A stretch of DNA of 64,000 bases from Dendrobium chrysotoxum (taxonomy: Eukaryota > Streptophyta > Magnoliopsida > Asparagales > Orchidaceae): positions 69,109,021 to 69,173,020 of the forward strand of contig CM034300.1 of assembly GCA_019925795.1 (NCBI GenBank), read 5' to 3'. The position numbers and the translations under genes were made by a program. The notes under the pieces were generated by a model that saw nothing but the letters and a program-made list of their open reading frames with translations, did no database searches and was not told where the DNA came from. This document shows, in pieces, positions 48,178-59,760 of this stretch (position 1 is its first letter; every line of letters starts with the position of its first letter).

Positions 48178-48954
48178 AATAAAACATTCCTTAAAAATTC
48201 TTACATGATTTGCATCCAGCTTCAAGTTGCACCAAACTTGATAAATTTCTGGTAATGGATCTATTTAGCCTACTCAAGTTTGTTGCTACTTCACAACGTA
48301 CTTGTTAATGGAAATAGTTCACCGCAGGTCAAAGGCATGCAACACACAATGAAGACTATGTGAACAATTCACCATTCTAACTGAATCGTTTTCCCTTAAA
48401 ATATGCTTGAAAATTAAATATAACAAGGCAAATAAAGACCAAAACAAATCAACTCACATAAATTTGCATGCATTATCGATAAAAAATAATAATAATAATA
48501 ATGCAAAATAAACACCCCAAACTTAAATGAGAACTCTTTCTCGATGATATCAACCATTCTGCAAGTACTTCACAGTAAGAATCAAAATGAATTGGCAAGT
48601 ACACGTTCATGTTTATGGGTTGTTTGGTTTCAAGTATTTTGAATGCAAAATGAAAGGCAAATAGGGATTTGAAAATTTCAGTGTTTTAATGGATGAAAAA
48701 TAAATCTAAAGTAATTTGTTGATATATTTGGATTTTACCCTTAGTTTATTTGGTGTATTCCAAAAATTGCCCAATTTTGACAATTTCAACACCTTCTCCA
48801 CCAACTGATACCATTGCCCTCTCGCCACTTGTGGCTTTGCCCACCAGTCCTTGTTACTCTCCTTGTTACTCACAAGTCATGTTAGTGGAAATTGTTGTTA
48901 TTTTTGTATTTGTTTTATTGTGAAATCTTTCTTTTGATCATTGTGGTGCAGGAA
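48178..48954. other. AT-rich spacer
   Basis: No gene. At 48617 the word GGGTTGTTTGGTTTCAAGTA resembles the terminus of the Harbinger-like elements at 11.0 and 15.1 kb, but the matching right end was not found. Confidence 0.4.
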
Positions 48955-49609
48955 ATTTCATGAAAAACGGCGGAAACTTTGAAAAAAGAACCAGCGTCAT
49001 AGCACTGCATCATCAAGCCTTGCAACGCTATCAGCACAACTCGGGCACTGCGGCACCAGGGAAGAGCATGGCCACACTAAGCTCTCTAAACTTTTTGGAT
49101 TTAATTTAGCGCTCCACCCCCACCCAATGGAGCGCTGCAGCGTGCGATCCCTAATTTTCATCAAAAGACAGAGATAAAAACACTACAGCGGAGGAAATGA
49201 AGTGTTGCAGTGCCAAAGAAATAAAAACTTCGCAACGTTGGAGATGGCACTGCAGTTCCTAATCACCCCAACGTCGCGGCGCAGCAGTTGGGTTGGTTAC
49301 TCAGTGAAACAACATATTGATTTAGATCCAGCACCGCAGCGGAGAGATCCAGTGCCGCAGCAAAAAGATTTAGCAACGCCGCAACACTAGTTCACTTCAT
49401 CAATGTCGCAATGCTGCGAAACTAGTGTTAGTTATTGTGTTTAATATAAATAGTTTTTTTGCCGAATTTGTGGGGGTTGACCATTTGTTTATTGTGCAAA
49501 ATAGAGTGAGAGTCCGCGGAGAGTGTAGGAATGGGAGTGCTTAAGAGAAGGCCATTTAAAGAGTGAAAATTTTTTGTATTCAATAGATACGCCACCCGTG
49601 GCAGCGCCG

Positions 49610-49905
49610 CAGCATGCGACATGTGTCAGCGTTGCGGCGCTGCAAAGGACCACCGTCACGAAACTGCACCTAATACAATAATTATTTTGATTGGGTGCCA
49701 CGGCGCTTGGGGCGACACTGTAGTGTGTTGTTCGGCACTGAAGTTTGTGGAAGAAATCTGGCAATTTGCCAAATTAATTAGAGCACTGCGGCGCCACCCC
49801 AAGCGCCGCAACACCCACTTAAAAACAATTATCATGTTAGGTGCAGTGCTGAGGTGGAGGTCCTTTGCGGCGTCGCAGTGCTGACATGTGTCGCACATTG
49901 CAGTA
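49610..49905. repeat. Imperfect palindrome, arms about 140 bp
   Basis: GCGACATGTGTCAGC at 49616-49630 pairs with GCTGACATGTGTCGC at 49880-49894. Inside, GGCGCTGCAAAGGACC pairs with GGTCCTTTGCGGCG, ACTGCACCTAATA with an inverted GTTAGGTGCAGT, and GGCGCTTGGGG with CCCCAAGCGCC. The centre is near 49755. Confidence 0.85.
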
Positions 49906-50159
49906 GTGGCCCGATCAAAAGGCTGTCATTTCGAGTTCCAATGTTGAGCACAACGGTGCCGCCTGACCACAATGTCACAACACTTATCCTTTTGTTGACC
50001 AAAATGATTATTTGTTTGGCCGCGGTGCTCCAGCACAGCACCACAACGCTCGACCCTTTATATGGAAAATTGAGCAATTTTTCTTCATTTCTCACCCAAC
50101 TTTCCTATTTTCTTTGATTGTGCTATGTGTTTGTGTGCTTTCAACCTTCCAAAAAAGCA

Positions 50160-50318
50160 ATGGCCTCCAAGGTGACAATTGGCAAGAAGTGTTCCTCTTC
50201 TTCCTCACACGATAAGAAACATTTTGTAAGCTCTGCGGCAAAGGAAAGGTATACAAACTCTATTGTTTACAAGCAATTGATACCTGAGAGAAGCTTTAGG
50301 AGCTCGGGGGAGAAGTAG
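50160..50318 (+). pseudogene. Putative Athila-like gag start (53-codon frame)
   Basis: MASKVTIGKKCSSSSSHDKK then FVSSAAKERYTNSIVYKQLI and PERSF. The pattern of Ser/Lys-rich start followed by a residue block ending in (I)PER(S/G)F is typical of the N-terminus of Athila-type plant gag proteins. A stop follows after 52 residues. Similarity is by eye only. Confidence 0.4.
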
Positions 50319-50379
50319 AAATGATGATTGTGAATAGTGGGTGGGTTAATTTCTATGTAAAACCCTCAGCCTGTGTAGT

Positions 50380-50808
50380 TGTTAGGAATTGGATGCAAGT
50401 TTAGCAAAAACCAGTGAATGACAAATAATTTTTAGAAGAGAAACATGCCAAAAATTAAATTGATGAAAGAAATTAAAAAGATACAGCTGGATCTTCAATT
50501 GGTGAGGAAGATCCCGCTCTCCCAAGTCTCTAAACGCTGCTTGAGCCCATACAAGAAACCAGAAACAACAAATTACAGAAAACCAGATCCCCCTAACCTT
50601 AGCCCCCCAAAACCTCCTTAAGCATACAATAATTAGGTAAATCCCAAAACAACCTCTTCTATTTGAGTTTTTCTTCCAAAATCCCCCTTAATTTCCTCTT
50701 AATTAAGCTAGTGGACCCCACAATCAAGGGGCGGCAAGCATGGGGGGCAAAACCTACCTGTTTCGCCTCTGGTAAAATTGGACCAGTCCTGTTTGGACCG
50801 GTCTATCA
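50380..50808 (-). repeat. 3' LTR of gypsy element 2 (left end approximate)
   Basis: On the minus strand it starts TGATAGACCGGTCC directly after a polypurine tract (TTTGGGAGGGGAGTAT, 50809-50824). The outer end cannot be fixed because no 5' LTR remains for comparison; about 410-430 bp. Confidence 0.65.
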
Positions 50809-50825
50809 ATACTCCCCTCCCAAAG

Positions 50826-51510
50826 AGCCACATTGTCCTTAAGGTGAAAGGAGATAAACTGATGCTTTACCCTCTCGTATGGTTCCCAAATGGCATTATA
50901 GCCAGGTAAGTTCTTCCATTTAATCAACACTTCCTTGGACTCGTCCTCTCCCTGATGAGCCCCTTTAAGCTCAAGTGGTTCCAAAACCACCTCCAGATCC
51001 TGTGTCAGCGTCCCTGATAATTCTAAACTAACTGCATGATCCCTCACACCACTCCTCAACTGTGATACGTGAAACACTAGGTGTATGGAAGCAGTTGGGG
51101 GTAACTTCAAGCGACAAGCCACTGCTCCAATCATCTCCAATACCTCATAAGGGCAAAAATACCTCGAGGCTAGTTTCTCATTTCTTTTGTTATCTACTGT
51201 TCTTTGTCTGTAGTGTCGTAACTTTAAGAATACCTATCCCCAACGGCAAACTGGATGTCCTTCCTGTGTCCATCCACCTACTTCTTCATAATTTGCTGAG
51301 CCCACGGCAGGTGTCTTTATAACTCCTCCACGCTATTCCTTTCCTCCAAGTACTACTCTACTGAAGATACTGATGTGCGACTCTGCCCAAAATGTACCAA
51401 ATGTGGAGGGTCTCTTCAGTACAACACCTTGAAGGGAGTCATCTAGGAAGCCGAGTAGTACAAAGTGTTGTACCAATATTCTGCCCATGCTAATCACTTG
51501 GCCCATACAC
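50826..51510 (-). pseudogene. Gypsy 2 integrase C-terminus and chromodomain
   Basis: From the hAT insertion: WAEYWYNT-type integrase segment (near 51480), then a degraded stretch, then RLKLPPTASIHLVFHVSQLR, VVLEPLELKGAHQGED and a chromodomain EVLIKWKNLPGYNAIWEPYE. The chromodomain aromatic residues (W, W, Y) are kept. Confidence 0.85.
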
Positions 51511-51829
51511 TAGGTGCTATGTTGCACCGATACGGATACGACACGATACGGATACGGGACACTTCAATTATTAAAAATACAGGATACGGGTATGGCGCAG
51601 ATACGACATTATAATATATAAATCATATATAAAAATTAAGAAAGTAATCAAAATGTAATAATTGAAATGACAAAAAATGAATGCAACATTATTTGTAGCA
51701 ATGTAGCATATAATATCAAAATGAAAAATAAGCATTAAATGTTTAGTACAACAACAAAATCAAAATTATAAATTGTCTAGCACATGAAGTTTCAACTATT
51801 CAATAGAAGGAATGATAGGATTAGCTTCT

Positions 51830-52880
51830 TCAGGTGGTTTGTCTTTGAACTTCTATATCATCTTCAATAAATATCATAGCTTCCAATTCATGCTCATCAA
51901 GTGAAAGATTAGCAATTTCTAATATTTCCATATCCTCAAGAGATTTAAATCCATCTCTAGCAACATCCCACATCCTGTTATCTCCTTCCATATAAGTTGG
52001 AGTTTTCCTTGATAGAAGCCGAAGGTTTGTATGTACATAAACTAAATCTTCAGCTCGTTGTGGAGTAATTTTATTTCTTTTCATTGATTGAATGAAAGAG
52101 TATGTGCTCCAATTTCTTTCACAACAAGATGAATATGAAACTTGGCCAAGCAATTTTATGACGATGGTTTGAAGTAGAGGTGTTGAAGCTCCATGTATCA
52201 ACCACCACATTTTTGGATCCCTTCTCCACCTATCACGCAATGACTCTTGGTCACCAAAGTCCTCTAAATAATCAAAAAATTTAGCAAGCTCAATATTGAC
52301 ACTTCTTCTCTCCTCCTCATTTGAAAAATAATGCTTCAAACATGTCTTCCTCATATTTGAAATTTCTAAACCTTTTTGTGAAGAAACCCGTTGAGGATCC
52401 TGTTGAAGTCATTCTTTACTTGAATATCTTCAAATAACATTAAAAGCAAATAGTTTTAGATAATTAGTTAATTACTAAACAATAATTTGTGAATTAATAA
52501 TAAACAAATATTGAAATTTACCTGGGATTTAGTGAGTGAGCCAAACAATGTAAAGATGTATTATTTTTGATTCACCTATCTTCTAGAATAGCATAAATAA
52601 CATCCCAAAAACTTGAGTCTTCATGAATTGCCTTCCTCTCATGTCTATATATATTTCTTTTACTTTGGCTAGTATTGAATCCCACATCTCATAAATGAGA
52701 TGTAAACAAGACTTATCCTTGTTAGCAACTCTCAACATCTCATAAATTGGATCTGTGAAATTTAAGATGTATTCAATCTCATCCCACCATAAATTATCTA
52801 AAAACTTCTCCTTTACATACCTAGCCTTTCCAACATCATCTTCCCTATAACATGACCATTTGTTAGCTTGCTAAGTTTGT
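51830..52880 (-). pseudogene. hAT transposase C-terminal remnant
   Basis: The 174-codon frame 51830-52354 holds the hAT dimerisation domain: DPKMWWLIHGASTPLLQTIV, SSCCERNWSTYSFI and NKITPQRAEDLVYVHTNLRL. Upstream (52540-52880), interrupted frames read like the middle of the transposase (WWDEIEYILNFTDPIYEMLR, LHLIYEMWDSILAKVKE). The N-terminal BED finger and first catalytic residues are absent. Confidence 0.88.
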
Positions 52881-52989
52881 GAATCCATATTCTCAAGCGA
52901 TGCTGAAGCTGTCAAGGGGCAGCGCCCCTACCCCCGGAACAAATTTTTATTATAAGAGTAAACAACACCTCAATCCTATAAGCCATTGC

Positions 52990-53044
52990 GAAAGCGCAGT
53001 GAAAGCGCAGCAAAAGCGCAACGAAAGCGCAGCAAAAGCGCATT
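52990..53044. repeat. Five tandem copies of an 11-bp unit
   Basis: GAAAGCGCAGT-type units (G/A)AAAGCGCA(G/A/T)(T/C), exactly 11 bp apart, inside the hAT remnant. GCGCTTT-like motifs repeated near transposon ends can be transposase-binding sites. Confidence 0.85.
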
Positions 53045-53612
53045 AAATAAACACCACATCACTACTAATCTTTAAATAAAAATTTCTACATAAAGGACGA
53101 TGAAGAAGATGAAGAAAACGAAGAAAAAGAACCTTCCCGTACCCGTCGGATTCAATGCTTGCGTCGTCGAGCCGCTCCGTCGAAGGAGGATCCTGTCGCC
53201 TTCAATGCTCGCGTCGTCGAGCCAGGAAGATCCTGTCGCCTTCAATGCTACTGTTGTTGAGGCGCTCTGTCACCTTCAATGCTCTCGGAAGATCTCATCG
53301 CGCTGGCGTCGTCGAGCCGCTCCTTCGATTACAACGAAGAAGCGTGCGGAGAAACCCAAGCTCGCAGAAATGAGTAAGCCGCGGAAACGAGGGGGTAGCG
53401 GAAATGAATAGGGCTAAGCGAGCGAATACATATTTTTTTTGTTTTTTAACAGGACACGCGTGTCCTGTCAAATTTAACTGATATTTTAATTCAACACGGC
53501 ATAGCCGTGTCCGACACGTATCCGTGCCGTATCGGAGGCGTATCCGTATCCGACGCGTGCCCGATATAGCATGCCTCATAAAATGGAATATTGGTGCTAC
53601 ATATACTAGGTG

Positions 53613-54590
53613 TTTCTAAAGCAAAACACTATAGGTATGTCTCCAAGCTCCTATTCACCACTTCTGTCTGCCCATCTGTCTGGGGGTGGTAAGCGATGCT
53701 TTTCTTCAGCAATGTCCTTTGTAGCCTGAACAACTCCCTTAAAAAATAACTGAGGAATACCTTATCCTGTCAAATACTATAAACTCTGGTATCCCATGTA
53801 GCCTGACTAACTCCCTGATGAATGCGGCCAATACTGTCACTGTCGTGTAAGGATGTCATAGGGAGATAAAGTGAGCATACATGTTTAATCTGTTAACTAC
53901 CACCATAATCACAATAAACCCTTCCAATCGAGATAACCCATTACTAAAGTCCATGGTGACCTCCTCCCACACCCTGTTTGGTAGAGTGAATGGTTGAAGT
54001 AACCCCCCACTCTGGCACACCTCATATCTAGCCACCATCTCTTCCACATCCTTATGCATCCCCCTCCAATACAAATTCGCTGCCAGCCTCCTGTATGTCT
54101 TCTGTACACCAGAGTGATCTCCAACAACGCTCCCGTGAAACTCTTACAACAGTTGTGGGATATGAACTAAGGTCCTAGGAATCACAAACCTGCATTGGTA
54201 CAACAGCTTCTCCCGCTCTAAAGAGTAGCCCAGGTGACTATTCTCATCCTTCAGAAGATCTGCTCTAATTTTTCCCAACTCCTCATCCTGCATACTCTCC
54301 TTTTTGATAGCCTCCCAATCCAACATCAGGGGTATCAACATAACCAACTCCTGGAGCTCCTCCATGCATCTAGATAAGGTATCCACCACGTTGTTCTCTA
54401 ATAGTTTTGACAACCATCTTTGATGCTCCCCAGCCATCATCCTCTGCTCCAAAAGGAACTTTAAGCTCCCCTGGTCTGTCCTGACAATTAAATGCCGACC
54501 CAACAAGTATGGTCGCCACTTCTGAATGGCTAACACAATAATTATCAATTCTCTCTCATAGACTAACTTCAACCTAGCTATGGCTGTCAA
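53613..54590 (-). pseudogene. Gypsy 2 integrase N-terminus and RNase H
   Basis: RNase H: YERELIIIVLAIQKWRPYLL, RTDQGSLKFLLEQRMM, EHQRWLSKLL. Integrase: YQCRFVIPRTLVHIPQLL, MYWRGMHKDVEEMVARYEVC, VWEEVTMDFSNGLSRLEGF (first catalytic Asp present). Separated by frameshifts. Confidence 0.88.
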
Positions 54591-55510
54591 CGCTTGGCTG
54601 AAGTAGGCTATGGGTCTATGATTCTACATGAGCATAGCCCCAACCTATATCCTAATGCATCCATCTCAACCACAAAGATCTGACTAAAGTTCGGTAGGGC
54701 CAAAATCGGTATTGTGATCATGGCTTTCTTCAGTCTATTAAAAGCTCATGTAGCTATCCCTCCCCATAGGAAACTATCCTTTAGTTGCTCTATGAACTAC
54801 CAGGCTATAGTGTTGTATCCTCTCAAGAATCTCATATAGTATCATGTCAAACCTAGAAAACCCCTCAGCTCTCTCAAATTCTTAGGTAGAGGTCATTCCT
54901 GCATTGCCTCAATCTTGGCATGATCTGCAACCACCCCCTCCTGAGAGACTATGTACCTTAATACTCCACACTGGCCTGTGCAAAACAACACTTCTTCAAA
55001 TTAACCCGAAGCTGATGCTCCTGTAATACTTCCAAGGCCATCCTCACATGCTCCAAATGCTCCCCTATTGACCTGTTGCACACTAGTATGTCATCAAAGA
55101 AAACAAGCACGAACATCCGAAGATATGGTTTGAAAATCATGTTGATGAGTGACTAGAAAGTGGCTGGGGTGTTTGTGAGCCCGAATGGCATCACTAAGAA
55201 CTCGTAATGCCCCTCATGTGTACTAAAAGCAATATTTGGGACATCCTCCTCCCTCATTGATATAATGGTATCCCGACTTCAAATCCAACTCATTCAGTAG
55301 CTCATCGATCACTGGAATGGGAAACTTGCTTGGCACAGTCTCCTTATTCAGAGCCCGATAATCAACACAAAATCTCCAGCTCCCGTCCTTCTTCTTGACC
55401 AGCAAGACTGGGCTAGAAAAAGGACTCACACTCGGTCTGATGATCCCATATCGGTGATCGATGAGGTTACGTAACTCGAACTTGAACCTCGAGATTACAC
55501 TAGTCAACTA
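54591..55510 (-). pseudogene. Gypsy 2 reverse transcriptase
   Basis: HRYGIIRPSVSPFSSPVLLV, DGSWRFCVDYRALNKETV and ELDLKSGYHYI, then FVLVFFDDILVCNRSIGEHL with the FFDD catalytic pair intact, and VNLKKCCFAQASVEYL. A short deletion and shift lie near 55240. The element is cut off upstream of the RT. Confidence 0.9.
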
Positions 55511-57338
55511 TAAGTTCAAGGCAACCTTCAATAATGATTTTTATATCATGCCTATAAAACTATTTTATCAATTCAACATGATATCAAACAACAACCTAAT
55601 CGTTTGTTAACTTTTTGAGTTTCCACTGAAACAAGCATGTATTGCTTTGCAGTTCTTCGTTTTTCATTAAATGACACAATCATGTTACCATCCCTCATAT
55701 CACCTAAAAAGTTGCCTAATGTGTCCACCACTAAACATAATAACTTGGCAAATGCTTCCGATAAATTTCTATCAACTACTTAGAAATACTTTATTCTGAG
55801 AAGTTTTTCTTGCTGAATTCACTTGCTGAATGGGTAAGAATGACAATTTGCAATGTGGGCCCCGCTTATGACCAATTCGGCCAAACTAAATTAGGCCTAA
55901 GAACATATTTATTTTGGGCATAAGCAAACACAACCAAGAGCCATTTGCAAGAAGAAAATTTTCCTGCAAACTAAGCCATTAGGAAGCTGAACCATTCAAT
56001 ATAGAAAATTACTTCTTACAGACTAAGGTCAACAAAACCTTTAGCATCAACATTTGCTCCATTAAACAAGCGTCACCATGAGGTTTTCATTCTATTTAGT
56101 CTCACCTCTATGTGATATATAATAGTAAAAGTGATATTAATATCTTGGGTGTTACGCTCCTCCAATAGATGGCATGCCATATAGTATGATGTTAAAATGG
56201 TGTTAAATTTAGAGGTTTGAAAAGTATTTCTTCTTTCTAGAAATCTTACAAGTTTTTTTACACGAACATTAGAATATAACCGTGTTTACACTTTTTATAG
56301 AGCTACTAGACTTTATTACACAAGTGCATAAAGTTCAAAGTGATCTCAGATTTATTAATGCCCTTTCTATAATTAATAAGAGAAAAATATATCTCAACAG
56401 TATTTAAAGTAAAGCTGTATTTATTAACCTTTAGTATAAAGTTTTATTCAAGATGAATGAGTTGTAAAACTAAGAAGAAAAGGGTTAAATTATTTCACTA
56501 AACAGATGGTAAGAGTTGCATCTACTACAATGAAAGGCAGAATATACAACTATATTGTGAAAAAAGTTCGAAAGAAAAAAAAAAGGAATACCAAAAATAA
56601 CATAACTTGATGTTCCGTAAAAACACTACATAAAAATAGAATTTAATACATGATAGGAGTAAGGTTCATAAATTCAATCCTAAATAGATGGGATACCGCT
56701 GAAGATGATAGTAATGTAAATATATAATAATAAATAACTTTACAAGTATTAATTCTGCCACCATTTTACATAATATTTCCAATAATAAAATACCCAATAT
56801 ATAAGATTAAAACTGTTGAAGCTCTCAAGAAAAGCTCGCATGGAGAAACCAAAATATATAGTAGTGCAGAAATGCATTAATCAATTATAGAATCTCAAAC
56901 CTCCAGTCTGAAAAAGATCACGAACTTATTACTTACATAAGAAGACTAAGAAAATCAATAGAAAACAATAAGATGTACTTGACACATAAGATTAACCAAA
57001 TATCATCTACTTTCAAATCGAAGTAGCATAAATTTGGTGTGTTGGACAAGCTAACTTCATGTTAGGCCAAATGAACCAACTTGCACCAAGAAAAAACCCA
57101 GAGGGCATGGGCATGCTCGATAAGTTGTTGCCTCAACCCAGTGCAAAGTATACATAGAAGTGAATATCAATAAGCAATTGTATCAATCTAGATATATATT
57201 TTTATGACTTTTAAAATAAAATTGCTTGGAGTAGGATGAATAGCCAAGGGATATGAAAATTTCTTTGTAAACAAACACGGACACATAAAAACACATTGAT
57301 ATCGACATATAATGATATACATAAATGTATTTTATGAA

Positions 57339-57380
<42 letters not shown>

Positions 57381-58640
57381 ACATGTCTAAAACAAGTTTA
57401 GATGGTGGATGCCCTAATACCTCTACATTGTAGAAAACATACAAAATAAAAGAAACGTAGCATTAATACATATGTTAGAAAACATAAATAGAAAAAGTAG
57501 AGTGATTATCCTATAAGATTACTCAGTATATCAAGCAATTTAAAGTCCAAGTTAAGAAATTTGGAAATGTTTAACATTTCTCTTTTGAATCCTTACAAAA
57601 AAGAGCTGATGCAATAACAACAATGCTTTCTTCAATTTCCGAATCTATGCCAAATGGAGTAAGTGATATGATATTATTGTATACAACCATCCGAAAAGTA
57701 TAAGGATAGGATAATCAATTAGAAGAAATCATTCTTCATAGTTTCTAAAGTAGATGTTACGCTAAAAAAATTATATCTAGACCCATTGGGGCCTGACCAA
57801 ATTTAGCTAAGCAGAAATACGAAGCACGAGTTGAGCCTGTTGAACTAGTTTAGACCCAAAAGACATCCAGACTCCATCTCTAATCTTAGCAAGAGCATAA
57901 TATATCAGAAACTTCAAAAGTAGATGATCTGTTAAGTACTAAATAGACAAAGCAACATAGAAGAAACATCTGGTCGATTATGTATCAAGCATGTAGGCTA
58001 TAAATATCCATATAGTGCAAGCTAGACTAAGATTTAACATCACTAGGAAAATGCTCATATTCCTCATTAATATGCTCATGAAGGACAAATATAAAACTTA
58101 ACACAACTAACAAAAGTGATTCACATTAATCGCAAATATAATATGCAGGCCAACTTTAGCTGAAAACCTAAGAAGCTTCAGGTATTGCATGAACAAAGTG
58201 TGAAATTTCTGTCATACAAACAAAGGGATTTAGATTATTCCATTGCCGAAAAATTCAAATAACTAAGTAGAATATGCGATGAGATTTCCACTAAGATAGG
58301 TCAAATCAGTATCTTTTTCTAATTATTTTATCATTAGTTGCTCATTTTCTTTCTTGCTGAATCAGAGTTTCTAGAATAAAATTATGAAAATCACCATCAA
58401 AGTTCAATTCCTGGTAATTCACAAATTTTAACATTCAGCCCATGCTAACAATGTGTTAGAAGTTTGCGCCTCTCCATATTAGTATTGTTGACCTCCTTTT
58501 TTGGTGTCGAGCACTTACATAATTGAATTGCATATTTCGTAGGTCGATCTGTTTGCTTGCATCTTGCACCACTTTGTGTTTGATAAATGATCAAATCATG
58601 CATTTTACCTCAATTTGTCATCGGCTTTGGAATTCATTCC
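55511..58640. other. AT-rich sequence without recognised genes
   Basis: No coding domain, LTR or TIR element was recognised. The composition resembles intron or old intergenic DNA; a microsatellite occurs at 57340-57380. Confidence 0.4.
57340..57380. repeat. (TG)n(TA)n compound microsatellite
   Basis: About 10 TG units directly followed by 10 TA units. Confidence 0.95.
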
Positions 58641-58644
58641 TTTT

Positions 58645-58900
58645 GATCACACATTGTTCATTATCATGTTTTAAAACGTGTGTGATCGGGCCGACGATTT
58701 GAATTGTAATTTACATGCATTTCAACCCTTATCGCACATGTTCGTTCCATGCGCGATGTCTTTTAATCTTTTAATCGAGGCCTCAGTTTGCGAAACGGAT
58801 CACACCAGTGCGTTCGGATCGTCGAGATCTTCCAAACGAGGCCATTCGCACTCGAATCGGGCACTGTTTGATGCTTGTCGAGGAGAGGAGAGAGAAAGTG
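58645..58900. other. GC-richer island, function unknown
   Basis: Contrasts with AT-rich flanks and contains CG-rich words (GATCGGGCCGACGATTTG, CGTTCGGATCGTCGAG). The open frame over it has no recognised domain. It may be a promoter/5'UTR or a repeat terminus. Confidence 0.35.
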
Positions 58901-59199
58901 AGATTATTATCATTATCATTTATATATATATAAAACAAAAAAAAAATAAAAATATATATTTTCTAATCAATTTAAAAATATATAAAAAATAATAATACAC
59001 ATACACCCTTAATTAATTTAAAATTAATTAAATATAATATAATAAATTCAAAATAAAGATATATAAGATATAAGGTTAACCATATAACATCCTATTCAAA
59101 TTAATGTCAAATCAAGCTTAAATACAAGATGATGTTACCTATCTTTTTTATATCTCTCTAAATAAGGCAGGTTTAAATTTGATGGCTGATCTAGCAAGT

Positions 59200-59760
59200 T
59201 AAACTCAATCTTGACCCTTGGATGTCGGGTTGCAGTTTTGATCTCCCATTTGAATAGGCCGGTTCACTCTCCCGCCCCCAAGGATTACCACTCACGACAA
59301 AATGAGGCGGCCTTCACTCAGATGAAAGGACAAGAACAATTTTTCCAAGCTTTTAGGTAAAGACTTTCCGTCTCTCGGAGCTTCATGCGACACAAGGGCC
59401 GAAGCCCCTCTCAGGCAAGCATAATCTATCTCCCTCAGCCGAGACCCGACTCCACCTCCAGATGCCCCAGCCGGTTGGGTGGCCCGCTCTCGCCATCGAC
59501 GAGTGATCTCCCGAGCTCAACCACCATTCCGACAACCTTGCTGTACCAAGCTCCCAAGCTCAGCCACCATTCTGACAATCTTGCTGTACCGAGCTCCCTC
59601 GCCAGCCACCCCGTTCCACAGGCTGCCGGCCACTTCTCAACCCAGCCAACTCCTCTCAGATTATTAGGCAGTCGTCAATGCCATGCCCAATTCGCCGCCG
59701 ATCTGGTTCGCTTGACGCTGTATTACAATGAAATATAATGTCATGTTGTCAGCTAAGGTA
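59200..59760 (+). other. GC-rich segment, possible non-coding first exon
   Basis: About 500 bp of raised G+C, with a two-copy 43-bp tandem repeat (AGCTCAACCACCATTCCGAC at 59514, again at 59557) and a strong donor-like site CTAAG/GTAAGG at about 59758. Overlapping frames on the plus strand have no known domain. It could be the start of a transcript extending rightwards, but no continuation was found. Confidence 0.35.

Larger units (their letters stand above)
48955..50330 (+). repeat. GC-rich retroelement segment with CGCAGCGCTGC-type words
   Basis: Strong local rise in G+C, with variants of GCACTGCGGCGC, AACGCCGCAAC and GTCGCAGTGCTG spread over 1.1 kb. It ends in a short gag-like frame at 50160, so the region is probably the LTR/leader of a Ty3 element of the Athila/Tat type. 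LTR ends were not identified. Confidence 0.4.
51517..53599 (-). mobile_element. hAT DNA transposon remnant
   Basis: Inserted in the gypsy 2 integrase: CATACACTAGGTG (51504-51516) and CATATACTAGGTG (53600-53612) flank it, and joining them restores ETPSVWAKWLAWAEY-like sequence apart from one stop. The repeat (13 bp, one mismatch) is longer than the usual 8-bp hAT duplication, so exact ends are uncertain. Subterminal GATACGGATACG repeats occur at both ends in inverted orientation. Confidence 0.8.
50809..55510 (-). mobile_element. Ty3/gypsy chromovirus 2, 5'-truncated, split by hAT
   Basis: Minus strand; from high to low: RT, RNase H, integrase, chromodomain, polypurine tract. The 5' part (5' LTR, gag, protease) is absent, with the similarity ending near 55510. 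Frames are interrupted throughout. It is related to, but a different family from, element 1 (different LTR sequence). Confidence 0.88.

Noticed and set aside
49621..50117. Overlapping Cys/His-containing frames on both strands
   Set aside because: They arise from the palindrome and CGCAGCG-type repetition; the two strands encode similar peptides because the arms are inverted copies.
53100..53411. Arg/Ser-rich 103-codon frame on plus
   Set aside because: Antisense to the hAT remnant, composed of short repeats, no recognised domain.
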